A stretch of 64,000 bases of DNA from Herbiconiux sp. SALV-R1. GTDB taxonomy: Bacteria; Actinomycetota; Actinomycetes; Actinomycetales; Microbacteriaceae. A program made the position numbers and the translations under genes. Shown piece by piece: positions 7,712 to 16,693 of the stretch. Numbering within the stretch: the stretch's first letter is position 1; each line of letters starts with the position of its first letter. Below the pieces are notes generated by a model. It was given only the letters and a program-made list of their open reading frames with translations. It made no database searches and was not told where the DNA came from. The DNA is taken from the NCBI RefSeq assembly GCF_013113715.1, contig NZ_CP053344.1, positions 1,488,001 through 1,552,000 on the forward strand. Direction: 5' to 3'.

Positions 7712-8707
7712 TTATCTCCGTCCGGCATTGCTCACCGCCGGGTGCGAGGCGAGCGCCTCAGTGATCACCAGGTCGACGAGCGCGGGGTAGCCGACACCGG
7801 CGGCGGCGAACATGCGCGGCACCTGCGAGTGAGGGGTGAACCCGGGCGTGGTGTTGATCTCGTTGAGCAGCACCCCGTCGGGGGTCACGAAGAAGTCGAG
7901 CCGCGCGATGCCGGCGCAGCCGATCGCGTCGTAGGCGAGCAGGGCGGCGCGCTCGAGCGCTGCCTGCTCGCCGTTCTCGAGCGGCGCCGGAACGATGAAC
8001 CGCGCCTCGCCGCCGTACTTCGTCTCGTAGTCGAACACGCCGTCGACCACGATCTCGAGCGGCGGCGGGATGATCACCTGGCCGTCGGCGCGCCTCAGCA
8101 CGGCGACGTCGATCTCGCGCGCGCTCACGTACGGCTCGATCAGCACGCGCTCGTCGACGGCGAAGGCGGTGGTGAGCGCCGAGGCGAATTCCTGCGCGGT
8201 GGCGGCGGCCGAGACGCCCACGCTAGAACCCGCCGACACCGGCTTCACCACCACGGGCCCGCCGTCGAAGCTCCGGATGCGCGACTCGGCGGTCGTACGC
8301 TCCAGCACCTCGCCGGGGGCCGTCGCGACCCCGGCCGCTGCGGCGAGCAGCTTCGTGGCGTGCTTGTCGAGGCCCACGGCGCCGGCCGCCACCCCCGATC
8401 CGGCATACGGCACGCCGACCAGCTCGCAGAGCGCGGCGAGTGAACCGTCTTCACCGTGGCGGCCGTGCACGGCGGGGATGACGACGTCGACGCGCTGCAG
8501 CAGGTCGAGCGCCGCGGGGAAGCCGATCGGCGCGGAGGCGCGGTGGTCTGTGGGGTCGTACCAGCATCCGTCTCGGCCGATGGTGAGAGGCACCGGGCGG
8601 TAGCGGTCGGGGTCGAGGGCGGCGACGACGGCCGCCGCCGACGCGAGGGAGACCTCGTGCTCGGCGTTGCGGCCGCCGCCGACCACGGCGACGCGGAGGC
8701 GGCTCAT
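7712..8707 (-). CDS. ddl: D-alanine-D-alanine (or D-Ala-D-X) ligase
   Basis: 331 aa, ATP-grasp enzyme that joins two D-amino acids for peptidoglycan precursors in the cytoplasm. Visible motifs: VVGGGRNAEHEVSLASA (N-terminal signature), PVVVKPVSAGSSVGV (ATP-binding lysine and Gly/Ser loop), the omega-loop FDYETKYGGEA and the metal-site LNEINTTPGFT. The KY of the omega loop is kept, as in D-Ala-D-Ala ligases, and there is no HQEVEP-type loop as in D-Ala-D-Lac ligases. The start overlaps the alr stop by 4 nt (ATGA). Fusion to racemase and kinase genes in one operon is unusual for a housekeeping ddl and hints at a regulated, second ligase. Confidence 0.93.
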   Translation of the reverse strand: MSRLRVAVVGGGRNAEHEVSLASAAAVVAALDPDRYRPVPLTIGRDGCWYDPTDHRASAPIGFPAALDLLQRVDVVIPAVHGRHGEDGSLAALCELVGVPYAGSGVAAGAVGLDKHATKLLAAAAGVATAPGEVLERTTAESRIRSFDGGPVVVKPVSAGSSVGVSAAATAQEFASALTTAFAVDERVLIEPYVSAREIDVAVLRRADGQVIIPPPLEIVVDGVFDYETKYGGEARFIVPAPLENGEQAALERAALLAYDAIGCAGIARLDFFVTPDGVLLNEINTTPGFTPHSQVPRMFAAAGVGYPALVDLVITEALASHPAVSNAGRR

Positions 8708-9951
8708 GAGGCGGCTCCGATCGGGCCGGTCTCGACGACGGGGGTCCGGGGCGGCCCGCCGGGGGAGCCGGCGGCGGGCCCGCGCGGCGCGGGTCGGCCG
8801 TGCACGACGTCGCGTCGCAGCCGGGAGCCGAGGCGGGTGACGAGCTCGTGCTCGATGGTGTCCGACCAGGTGGCCCAGTCGCGCAGGGTCGGTTCGCCGC
8901 CGCTGCCGCTGGCTCCGCCGTCGCCGCCGTCGCCTGGGCCGAAGACAGTGACGGTGTCGCCGACCGCCGCCGTGGCGCCGACGCTCGTTCCCGTGCGCGG
9001 GGAGTCGCCCAGGTCGACGACGAACTGATCCATCGAGATGCGGCCCACCACGGGCGCCCGGCGGCCGCGCACGAGCACCTCGGCGCTGCCCGAAGCGGCC
9101 CGGGGGAGTCCGTCGGCGTAGCCGAGGCCGACCAGCCCGAGTCGCGTGGGCCGCTCGCTCCGCCATTCCTGCCCGTAGCCGACGGGGGTGTTGGCGGGCA
9201 CGTCGCGGATTCCCACGAGCGGTGCGGTGAGGGTCATCGGCTGCCGCAGACGCGTGGTGCGGGAGAGGTCGATGCCCACGAGTCCCGCGCCCACCCGCGC
9301 GGCGGTGAACCGGGTCGAGGGCAAGGTGAGCACGGCCGAAGTGGCGGCGAGGTGCAGCAGGGTCGGCCGGAGGCCGCTGTGCGCGGCGATGTCGGCACCC
9401 CACTCGAACAATGCCCGGCCCAGGGTGTTGCTGGGGGCGAGCGGAGCATCCGCTTCGCTGAGGTGGCCCATGAGGCCGACGACGCGCACGTCGCCGCGCA
9501 GCTCGGCCGCGCGCGCTGCGACGCAGAGGTTCACCAGGTCGACCGGGGCGACACCGTCGCGGGCGAGCCCCGTGTCGAGGTGCAGGTGCACCCGCGCCAG
9601 GCCGCGGGTCGCCGCGGCGAGCTCGAGCTGGCGCAGACCCGGCACCGCGAGATCGATCTGCTGGTCGACCGCGTGCTGGAAGAGCTCGGGGTCGGGCTCG
9701 TTGAGCCAGCTGAGCAGGGGAGCCGTGATGCCGGCCTCACGCAGGGCGAAGGCCTCGTCGAGGCGGGCGACTCCGAGCATCCCCGCCCCCGCGGCGAGCG
9801 CCGCCCGGGCCACGGCGACGGCCCCGTGGCCGTAGCCGTCGGCCTTCACGACGGCGATGAGGAGCCCCGCCGACCGCTCGCGGAACAGCCGCGTGTTCTG
9901 CGCCACGGCGTCGAGGTCGATGCTGAGCCGGGCTCCCGTCGGATGCGTCAT
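8704..9951 (-). CDS. alr: Alanine racemase (PLP)
   Basis: 415 aa. It interconverts L- and D-alanine and so feeds the ligase next door. PLP lysine K36 in VVKADGYGHG, catalytic Tyr in PVGYGQEW, and GRISMDQFVVDLG of the C-terminal beta domain are all present. There is no membrane domain as in VanT serine racemases. The last 40 residues are an extra Pro/Gly-rich tail (about 415 aa against roughly 370 usual). First gene of the alr-ddl-kinase-regulator operon. It could be the sole Alr of the cell or a paralogue. Confidence 0.93.
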   Translation of the reverse strand: MTHPTGARLSIDLDAVAQNTRLFRERSAGLLIAVVKADGYGHGAVAVARAALAAGAGMLGVARLDEAFALREAGITAPLLSWLNEPDPELFQHAVDQQIDLAVPGLRQLELAAATRGLARVHLHLDTGLARDGVAPVDLVNLCVAARAAELRGDVRVVGLMGHLSEADAPLAPSNTLGRALFEWGADIAAHSGLRPTLLHLAATSAVLTLPSTRFTAARVGAGLVGIDLSRTTRLRQPMTLTAPLVGIRDVPANTPVGYGQEWRSERPTRLGLVGLGYADGLPRAASGSAEVLVRGRRAPVVGRISMDQFVVDLGDSPRTGTSVGATAAVGDTVTVFGPGDGGDGGASGSGGEPTLRDWATWSDTIEHELVTRLGSRLRRDVVHGRPAPRGPAAGSPGGPPRTPVVETGPIGAAS

Positions 9952-10035
9952 ACCTCGACGCTAGGAACCCCACCGTGCCCTCCGCCTCCGTCGCAGGTGC
10001 CGTTCGGCTGCCCGCAGGGTGGAGGGCGGCGCGGG

Positions 10036-10500
10036 TCAGTGCTCGCTCTTGATGGTGAAGTAGGAGCCGCGGATGGTGCCGGCGAGCTTCGACTTCTGGC
10101 GGGCGAACTTGAAGCGCTCGGCGAGTTCGGCGGGAACCTCCATGCCGTCGGAGAGCTTGAAGCCGACAGCGCGCTTTCCGGCGTCATCGAGGGTGTACAT
10201 GACGTTGATCGACAGGCCGCTCTCGTAGAACAGGTAGGCCATGCGGATGCCCGCCACCTCGAACTCCGTCGCCTCGAGCACCGGCGACTCGATGACGATG
10301 TCGCGTTCGCTCTTCAGGATGTCGGTGACCCACGCCACCGTGTCGGGCGCCTCGGCCGCCGGGTGCACCACGAAGGTGTGGTCGTACTTGTTCTTGAAGT
10401 AGCGCGCCTCGTTCGCCCGAAGCCCGGCGAGCGCGTCGGCCACCGGCGACGACTCGAGCCCGGTGGTGGAGACAGTGGTGAAGTCGACGGTGTACGACAT
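10036..10500 (-). CDS. Hypothetical 154-aa protein
   Basis: GGAGGG lies 10 nt before the ATG at 10500. The product is a soluble alpha/beta protein (NEARYFKNKYDHTFVVHPAAEAP, DTVAWVTDILKSERDIVIESP, later SGLSINVMYTLDDAGKRAVGF) with no signal peptide or membrane part. I do not recognise a family. It stands alone upstream of, and on the same strand as, alr, separated by about 85 bp. Confidence 0.7.
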   Translation of the reverse strand: MSYTVDFTTVSTTGLESSPVADALAGLRANEARYFKNKYDHTFVVHPAAEAPDTVAWVTDILKSERDIVIESPVLEATEFEVAGIRMAYLFYESGLSINVMYTLDDAGKRAVGFKLSDGMEVPAELAERFKFARQKSKLAGTIRGSYFTIKSEH

Positions 10501-10719
10501 TCTGGCGGTTCCCTCCGCATCCCTCGCCCGCATCCGCGAGCCTTCGACCCATTACAGCACGCCGCGCCCCGCGTCGGCGCGGTACTGAGGCGGGTGGCGG
10601 AGCGGGGCGGGTATGGCGCGTGGAACGGATGATGTCAACGCCCTGTGGATGGAGCGTGCAACGGATAGGGTCGTGCTCCGGCGGCCGTGGTGGGCGCCGT
10701 GTCGAGAGGAACAGGATCC

Positions 10720-11058
10720 ATGCCGTTTCGAAGCAGAGCCACCCTCGAACTCTGGTTGCGGGAGTTCGAGGGTCAGGGGCACGACATCACGGGCGCCATC
10801 GAGGTGATCGTGCAGAACGGCTTCGACGAGGGTGACACCGGCCTCGTCGTGGTGCGACTGCGGTACGTGCCGATCGACGTCTACATGGCGCCGCTCGCCC
10901 CGGGCGACCCGCGTTGGGCGACCACCTTCACGCGGCGCGACTCCGAGGTGTCGCTCACCGCCGTCGAGCTCAGAGGGCTCGCCGACGAACTCGCCCTCGC
11001 CGCCGAGGTCTGCGAGTTCCTCGAGGCCGCGTCGGCCGAGCACATCCGCACCCACTGA
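10720..11058 (+). CDS. Hypothetical 112-aa protein
   Basis: ATG at 10720 has AGAGGAACAGGA before it, so it is preferred over an upstream GTG. The small soluble protein begins MPFRSRATLELWLREFEGQG and has a short beta-rich middle (TGLVVVRLRYVPIDVYMAPL) and a C-terminal helix. Family not recognised. No clear operon partner. Confidence 0.6.
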   Translation: MPFRSRATLELWLREFEGQGHDITGAIEVIVQNGFDEGDTGLVVVRLRYVPIDVYMAPLAPGDPRWATTFTRRDSEVSLTAVELRGLADELALAAEVCEFLEAASAEHIRTH

Positions 11059-11133
11059 GACGAGCGACGCTTCTCGCGAGCACGCTGGTGCGACTTAGGG
11101 CTGACGACGGGGGAGAGTGTTCGATCCGTCGGC

Positions 11134-11265
11134 CTACGACCTGAGCGCTCGGCCGTCCGATGCGGCGTCGGGGGAGTAGTCGACTCCGAACTCAAGGCTC
11201 CAGAGAATGGCGTCTTCGGTGGGGTCGGTGTGGCTGTCGTCGAGGGGTCTGCCGGTGTGCTGCAT
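11134..11265 (-). CDS. Small 43-aa acidic protein
   Basis: An open frame with a very strong AGGAGGA site before ATG at 11265. The peptide starts MQHTGRPLDDSHTDPTED and ends SDGRALRS; it is acidic, with one short hydrophobic patch (AILWSLEFGV). No known family. The strong ribosome site is the main reason to accept it; conservation cannot be checked here. Confidence 0.5.
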   Translation of the reverse strand: MQHTGRPLDDSHTDPTEDAILWSLEFGVDYSPDAASDGRALRS

Positions 11266-11404
11266 GTCGTTCGTCCTCCTGGGTGTGGAGTGGGGTGGCA
11301 TCGACCTTCCCATACATCTGCACCGATCGTGATCCGCATTCCGTCGTCGTCATCCGATGCGCGAGCGAGATGCGGCGTCAGGCGAGGCGTGCGGCCGACC
11401 GTCG

Positions 11405-11755
11405 CTACCCCGGCAGCTCCCACAGCTCGAGGGGCAGGCCTTCGGGGTCGTGGAGGCGCACGAAGCGCCCGTAGTCGGTCTCCCAGTCGGCGCGGCGCTC
11501 GACCTCGATGCCGGCCGCTTCGAGCCGTTCGACGAGGGCGTCGAGCTCGGTGACGCGGAGGTTCAGCATGAACGACTGCTCGGCCGGGAAGTAGTCGCTG
11601 TCGGCGGGGAACGGCGCGAACACGGTCATCCCAGCCTCCTGGTTCCACACCGCCTCACCGCCCGACTCGATGCCGAGATGCTCGCGATACCAGGCGGCCC
11701 GGGCCTCCGGATCGCGACTGCGGAAGAACACCCCACCGATTCCCGTGACCGTCAT
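11405..11755 (-). CDS. VOC (glyoxalase/bleomycin-resistance fold) protein
   Basis: 116 aa. The paired beta-alpha-beta-beta-beta modules of the vicinal oxygen chelate fold are visible: VTGIGGVFFRSRDPEARAAWY at the start, and GRFVRLHDPEGLPLELWEL at the end with the usual metal-site Glu. A single-copy protein of this size normally dimerises. Substrate unknown; family members include glyoxalases, dioxygenases and drug-binding proteins. The gene diverges from the large adhesin gene. Confidence 0.85.
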   Translation of the reverse strand: MTVTGIGGVFFRSRDPEARAAWYREHLGIESGGEAVWNQEAGMTVFAPFPADSDYFPAEQSFMLNLRVTELDALVERLEAAGIEVERRADWETDYGRFVRLHDPEGLPLELWELPG

Positions 11756-11846
11756 GCCGCCATCTTAGACAGCCGGCAGCCGGCCCGAGGAGAGAGGAAG
11801 ACCGAATATCACATCGTTCTTCCGCCATGCCAGACAGCGGTCGAAG

Positions 11847-11879
11847 TCGACACTACTGAACTTTTCAGACACGTGTCGA
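11847..11879. promoter_or_regulatory. Nested inverted repeat upstream of pilus operon
   Basis: Outer arms TCGACAC (11847-11853) and GTGTCGA (11873-11879) enclose a second inverted pair CTGAA-CTT-TTCAG (11856-11868). It lies about 30 bp upstream of the candidate promoter. It could be an operator or a cruciform/terminator-like hairpin. Confidence 0.45.
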
Positions 11880-11909
11880 AATTCGATCCGGATCTCAGTA
11901 GTCGGGATC

Positions 11910-11938
11910 TTGTCCCATCGGTGAGCCTCTTTTATCTT
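11910..11938 (+). promoter_or_regulatory. Candidate promoter for the pilus operon
   Basis: TTGTCC at 11910-11915 and TATCTT at 11933-11938 with a 17-bp spacer, about 130 bp before the adhesin start. Each hexamer matches the vegetative consensus at only four positions. Inferred from sequence alone. Confidence 0.35.
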
Positions 11939-12068
11939 TGTGAAGTCAGCCCTGTTGGGGGGGTGTCGACACCGGGGTTCGGGGTCATCGTTTTCGTGCT
12001 GCACAGGCGTCACTGCTGTGCCGGACGGCTGACGCACGCCTGGCCGCCTCTTCTGCACTGCGAGAACC

Positions 12069-15000
12069 ATGAGCTCCATCGTCAGCCTCCTCCGGCGTCA
12101 CCGCCCCAGGAGAACGAAGGCGTCGCTGCGGGTCGCCGTGACCGGAGCAGTCGCCGTCGTGCTGGTGGGCACCTTGCTCTCACCGGGCGCGGTGCAGCCG
12201 TCGGCCGCCTCACCGTCCGTCCCGCCGCACGACGAGGTGGTCGGCACCGCCGTCGCACCCGAGCCCGAGACCGGCACCGAACCTGAGACCGGCACCGAAC
12301 CCGAGACCGGCACCGAACCCGAGACCGGCACCGAACCCGAGACCGGCACCGAGCCCGCGCCCGGCACGGAGCCCGACGCCGAACCCGAGACCGGTGTCGA
12401 GCCGGGGGGAGAGGCCGCCCCCGAGACGGATGCGGTGCCCGCCCCCGAGACCGACCCGACCGATTCGCCCTCCGACCAGCCCGACTCCGACCTGCCCACG
12501 ACCGCACCGCCCACCCCTCCTGCCGACACGCCCGCGCCCGCCGAACCCACCGAGACCGACGCCCCGGTGCCGCCCGTCGAGCCCTCCGCGAACGACCCGC
12601 CCGAAGCATCCGCGCGCCAGTCCGACGACCTCTCGACCTTTGCCGCCGGTACCGCCGAAGCCCCTGTGCAGGTCTTCATCGAGACCTTCGAACAGGGCGT
12701 CGCCACCACCCCCGTGCGGGTCGACCAGTACGCCACGAACCGCTACACCGGCTCGGCGTTCTGGCTCAACGTGAACAACTGCAACGGCGTCGTGGTGAAC
12801 TACAACGCCACCTTCCCCGCCACCCCCTTCTGCACCCTCGGCGAAGCCACCGCCGCCCGCTTCAAGGTCGCCCGCATGGCCGACGTGCTGGGCCAGGTGC
12901 AGACCAACGCCGCAGCCGGCGCCGTGAACCCCGGCGGCGCGACCGACACCACGCCGGTGAACGGGTCGACCGCCACCACTCGCGCGAACCACTCGGTGAC
13001 CGCGATGACGAGCGCCGCCCAGGGCACCCAGGCCGCCAACCAGGTGGTGCTCGAGTCGGTGGCCGCCGTCGGCGTGACACCCACCCCGTCGACGGCTCGC
13101 TACTACTCGATGTCGATCGACGTCTCCGAAGACTCCTGCGCTCTGCGCCCGGGCGGTCTCAACAACAACTCCCGGCTCGACCTCAGTCTGGTCACGGGCA
13201 CGACGGCGCGGCCGCTCACCGCCGCTCCGATCGTCGCTTGCAACGTCACCAACGGCCGGTACACCTCGAACGTCTTCCCGGCAGACAACCAGACCGACCC
13301 CTGGGGCACCGGCAGCCCCTCCACCCGTGCCGGCCGCTTCTTCACCGACACCGCGGTGCTGCTCACGCCGGCCGAGGCCGCGTCGGCCCGGGTGCGGCTG
13401 GTGAACCAGAAGTCGGAGACCGCGGGCAACGACTTCTCCTTCGACAACCTCCGTCTGCTCGACGCCACCCCGAGCCTCGACCAGCAGTTCAGCCCCACCA
13501 CCGTCGCCGCCGGCGTGCCGTCGACCCTCACGTTCACCGTCACGAACACCTCCGAGCTCGCCGCCAAGAGCGACTGGAGCTTCACCGAGACCCTGCCGAG
13601 CGGCCTCGTCGTCGCCGCCACCCCGGCCGTCGGCGGCACCTGCGTGAACTCCACGGGCACCGCCTACGCGGTCACCGCCGCCGCCGGGGCGAGCACGATC
13701 GCCGTGGTCGGCGGCGACCTCGCCGCGGGCGCCACGAGCTGCACCGTGACGGTGAACGTGGTGTCGAGCACCGGGGGCACCTACACCGCGGGCCCCTCCA
13801 CCGTCAGCACCGTGCTGAACGCCCCCGAGACCGCGAGCCTCACCGTCGAGCCGCCCACCACCGTCACCGTGCGCACGAACGTGGTGAGCCGGGCGCAGCC
13901 CGCCGACCAGTTCCGTCTCGCGCTCCTCTCGGGGTCGACCGAGGTGGCGAGCGCCACCACGACGGGCTCGGCGCTCGGCGTGCAGACCCAGCAGGTGGGC
14001 CCCGTCTCGGTCACCCGGGGCGCCACGTACACGGTCGCCGAGTCGGTGGTGACGTCGGCCCAGCTGCGCACCTACACCTCCACCTACGAGTGCACGCGGG
14101 GCACGACGGTGATCGCCCGGGGCACCTCCGTCTCCGGCTCCCTCACCATCCCCGACGAGGCGGGGGTGAGCATCGTCTGCACCTTCACGAACACGGCGCA
14201 GGCGGTGCCGAGCCTCTACTGCGACGGCGCCTACCTCTACGGTGTGCGGTCGGATGGCGCGCTCACGCAGACCAACGTCCTCAGCTCGCCCTCGGCCATT
14301 ACCGCCACGGTCATCGCCGCGGGCCCGGCGGGCGTGACCAACACGAACTCCCTCGCCATCGACGTCGAGGGCCGCACCGCCTACGCCATCACCCGCAGCA
14401 GCGCGACGAACACCAACACGGCGACGGGCGTCATCATCTACAGCATCTCCGCGTCGGGTACCCTCTCGGCGACGCGCACCGCCTTCGCCACGGCGCAGTC
14501 ACTCGGCGTGCCCGCCTCCATCACGATGGGCGCCTTCGACCCCGTGGCTCGCGCCTACGTGGTGGGCACCACCAGCGTGGTCAACAACGTCGGCCGCATC
14601 AACCTCTGGCGCTTCAACGGGGCCACGGCGAACCCGATCTTCACGCTGCTCGGCTACGTGAACACCGGCGCGAACTCGGCCGGCAACGGCGACATGGCGT
14701 TCGACGCGAAGGGCAACCTGCACATCCTCCGCAGCGACGGCACGGATGCGCAGTTCTTCAGCGTGGCCGGCCCGGTTCTCGCGGCGGCACCCGCCGGCAG
14801 CGAGATCGCCGCCACCGCGTCGACGCAGCGCACCCTGAGCGGCATCGGCGCCGGCCCCCTGAACGGCCTCGCCTTCTCGCCGCGGGGCACCGCCTTCGTC
14901 GGCACCGGCACCAACGGTTACCAGTTCGACCCCACCACCTGGACGGCGATCGCCGGAACCCCGACGGTCATCCTCGGCACCGACGCCGTGCCGAGCACCG

Positions 15001-16616
15001 ACCTCGCCACCTGCGCGTCGCCCTCCACCTTCTCGCTCAGCAAGTCGGTGCTCAGCCGGGTGACAGGTCAGGCGCACAACTTCCGGGTGGCGGCGTCGGT
15101 CGGCGGCTCGGAGGTCGCGTCGGCGCTCACGGGAACCACCGGCACCACGGCGAGCGTCGGCCCGGTTCCGCTTCCCGTCAACACCATCGTCACCATCTCG
15201 GAGCTGCTGCAGACGACGCTGGGCACGACCACCGCGGTGCCGGCCACCTACACGGTCATCTACGAGTGCTGGGCCGACGGGGTGCGCCTCGTGTCGAGCC
15301 GCATGGACTCGACGCGCACCGCCACCGTCACCATCCCGAACCAGGTGAGCGTGGGGGTCGCCTGCACCATCTACAACACGGCCCAACCCGTGGCCGAGGT
15401 GACGGTGAGGAAGAGCCTCGTCGACGGCCTGGGCGCCAACCCGCAGCCGGGCGCCGGGTGGACGGTGGGGGCGGCCGTGACCTCCGCCGGCGCGGGCACC
15501 GTCGTGCTCCCCATCGACCCGTCGAGCACCGGCACCGCGGCCGGGCGCTCGGAGGGCGTCACGGGGGCCACCGGTTCGGCCTCGTTCTTCGTCATCTTCA
15601 GCTCGGCGACGGGCGCCGCGAACCTCTCGGTGCTCGAACGCCAGCTCACCGGGTTCAGGCTCGACAGCCTGAGCTGCACGGTGACCCGCGGCACGGCGGT
15701 GAGCACGACGACGGATGCGAGTGCTGCGCTCGACTCGAGCGGTTACGCCGTGCGCGCGGTGACCGGCACGATCGCCCCTGGCAACACCGTCGACTGCACC
15801 TTCACCAACCGCGCCGTTGCGACGCTCAGCCTGGTGAAGACGGTCTCGTACGGAACGGCCGCACCGTCGTCGTGGCAGCTGCAGGCCACCCGCAGCACGA
15901 CCGCTGCGCTCGCCGGCCCCACCGGCGCGGGCGGCAGCGGCACCCTGAGTGCCGTGCAGGTCTCGGCCGAGACGCCGTACCGGCTGAGCGAAACGGGTGG
16001 CCCCGCCACCTACGTGCAGGTCGGGGAGTGGGCCTGCGTCACCGCGACCGGCGGCACCGTTCCCGTGTCGGCGGCGGGCGACGTGTCACTCGCCCGCGGA
16101 ACCGCCGTCACCTGCACCGTGACGAACGCCACAGCATCCGTCACCCTGCTGAAGAACGTGCAGAACCCCTCGACGGGTTTCCAGCCCTCGACCTGGAACC
16201 TCACCGCCACCCCCGCCACCCTCGCGGGGCTGACGGCGAGGACCGTCGCGGGTGCCGACTACCTGCCTGCCGGCAACCCGGCCAGCACCTTCGACGTGCG
16301 CCCCGGGCACAGCTACACGCTGAGCGAAGCGCTGGCCCAGTCGGGAACCCGCCTCGCCTACCGCCAGGTGCGGCTGGAACTGCGGCAGGCCGACGGGTCG
16401 TGGGCGCCGGTGACGAACGCCACCGTCACCGCGCCCGCCGCCGGCCAGACCGCGATCTACCGCTTCGTGAACGCGCCCGTCGCCCCCACCGCCCTGCCCC
16501 TCACGGGCGGACCGAGCACCGACGCGTACCTCGTCTCGGGGTTCGCCGTGCTCGCCCTCGCACTCGCCCTTGCCGTCTGGCACAGGCGTCGCCGAGCACG
16601 AAGGAGCACCGCCTGA
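12069..16616 (+). CDS. LPxTG-anchored large adhesin / probable pilus tip protein
   Basis: 1515 aa. A basic N-terminus plus a hydrophobic stretch (about 24-45) forms the signal peptide. A Pro/Glu/Thr spacer with PETGTE hexapeptide repeats follows (about 65-100), then an Asp/Pro-rich linker to about 190. The body has a jellyroll-like region, a DUF11-like repeat (about 475-590), a propeller-like middle (about 715-975, LYGVRSDGALTQTN onward) and several repeats ending in CTFTNT-like strands, typical of actinobacterial surface proteins. The C-terminus is a sorting signal: LPLTGG, a TM helix and RRRRARR. It lies directly ahead of a backbone pilin and class C sortase, so it is probably the tip or accessory pilin. 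No von Willebrand A domain was seen. Confidence 0.9.
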   Translation: MSSIVSLLRRHRPRRTKASLRVAVTGAVAVVLVGTLLSPGAVQPSAASPSVPPHDEVVGTAVAPEPETGTEPETGTEPETGTEPETGTEPETGTEPAPGTEPDAEPETGVEPGGEAAPETDAVPAPETDPTDSPSDQPDSDLPTTAPPTPPADTPAPAEPTETDAPVPPVEPSANDPPEASARQSDDLSTFAAGTAEAPVQVFIETFEQGVATTPVRVDQYATNRYTGSAFWLNVNNCNGVVVNYNATFPATPFCTLGEATAARFKVARMADVLGQVQTNAAAGAVNPGGATDTTPVNGSTATTRANHSVTAMTSAAQGTQAANQVVLESVAAVGVTPTPSTARYYSMSIDVSEDSCALRPGGLNNNSRLDLSLVTGTTARPLTAAPIVACNVTNGRYTSNVFPADNQTDPWGTGSPSTRAGRFFTDTAVLLTPAEAASARVRLVNQKSETAGNDFSFDNLRLLDATPSLDQQFSPTTVAAGVPSTLTFTVTNTSELAAKSDWSFTETLPSGLVVAATPAVGGTCVNSTGTAYAVTAAAGASTIAVVGGDLAAGATSCTVTVNVVSSTGGTYTAGPSTVSTVLNAPETASLTVEPPTTVTVRTNVVSRAQPADQFRLALLSGSTEVASATTTGSALGVQTQQVGPVSVTRGATYTVAESVVTSAQLRTYTSTYECTRGTTVIARGTSVSGSLTIPDEAGVSIVCTFTNTAQAVPSLYCDGAYLYGVRSDGALTQTNVLSSPSAITATVIAAGPAGVTNTNSLAIDVEGRTAYAITRSSATNTNTATGVIIYSISASGTLSATRTAFATAQSLGVPASITMGAFDPVARAYVVGTTSVVNNVGRINLWRFNGATANPIFTLLGYVNTGANSAGNGDMAFDAKGNLHILRSDGTDAQFFSVAGPVLAAAPAGSEIAATASTQRTLSGIGAGPLNGLAFSPRGTAFVGTGTNGYQFDPTTWTAIAGTPTVILGTDAVPSTDLATCASPSTFSLSKSVLSRVTGQAHNFRVAASVGGSEVASALTGTTGTTASVGPVPLPVNTIVTISELLQTTLGTTTAVPATYTVIYECWADGVRLVSSRMDSTRTATVTIPNQVSVGVACTIYNTAQPVAEVTVRKSLVDGLGANPQPGAGWTVGAAVTSAGAGTVVLPIDPSSTGTAAGRSEGVTGATGSASFFVIFSSATGAANLSVLERQLTGFRLDSLSCTVTRGTAVSTTTDASAALDSSGYAVRAVTGTIAPGNTVDCTFTNRAVATLSLVKTVSYGTAAPSSWQLQATRSTTAALAGPTGAGGSGTLSAVQVSAETPYRLSETGGPATYVQVGEWACVTATGGTVPVSAAGDVSLARGTAVTCTVTNATASVTLLKNVQNPSTGFQPSTWNLTATPATLAGLTARTVAGADYLPAGNPASTFDVRPGHSYTLSEALAQSGTRLAYRQVRLELRQADGSWAPVTNATVTAPAAGQTAIYRFVNAPVAPTALPLTGGPSTDAYLVSGFAVLALALALAVWHRRRRARRSTA
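12264..12371 (+). repeat. 18-bp tandem repeat coding for PETGTE units
   Basis: Five near-identical 18-bp units (CCCGAGACCGGCACCGAA and single-base variants) lie head to tail, followed by a degraded sixth. They are in frame and encode PETGTE spacers at the start of the adhesin. Copy number is likely to vary by slippage or recombination, changing the length of the wall-spanning stalk. Confidence 0.9.
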
Positions 16617-16693
16617 AGCGCCTCATCGTGACCGGACCCATGTTCCACCAACCAGCAGTGTCATCACCCCTCTTCACCGAACGGAGAAACCTC

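Larger units (their letters stand above)
11756..12068. other. 313-bp lower-GC intergenic region ahead of the pilus operon
   Basis: No gene is visible. The region is clearly less GC-rich than its surroundings and holds several symmetric elements: a nested inverted repeat at 11847-11879, a promoter-like pair at 11910-11938, and a perfect 12-bp palindrome GGTGTCGACACC at 11962-11973. The heptamer GTGTCGA or its complement appears in both inverted elements, so one regulator may bind several copies. The region separates the divergent VOC and adhesin genes. Confidence 0.6.

Noticed and set aside
7712-8707. Calling the ligase a VanC/VanE-type D-Ala-D-Ser or VanA-type D-Ala-D-Lac enzyme
   Set aside because: The omega loop FDYETKY keeps the Lys-Tyr of ordinary D-Ala-D-Ala ligases and lacks an HQEVEP loop; specificity cannot be assigned from sequence by eye.
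12264-12371. Regularly spaced repeats as a CRISPR array
   Set aside because: Units are 18 bp with no spacers, are in frame and encode a peptide repeat.
13238-16693. A very long open frame on the plus strand, out of phase with the adhesin and continuous with the pilin frame
   Set aside because: It is rich in Arg, His and Pro, lacks a start signal and overlaps the well-supported adhesin; it is a GC-bias shadow. Only the part from 16694 onward is the real pilin.
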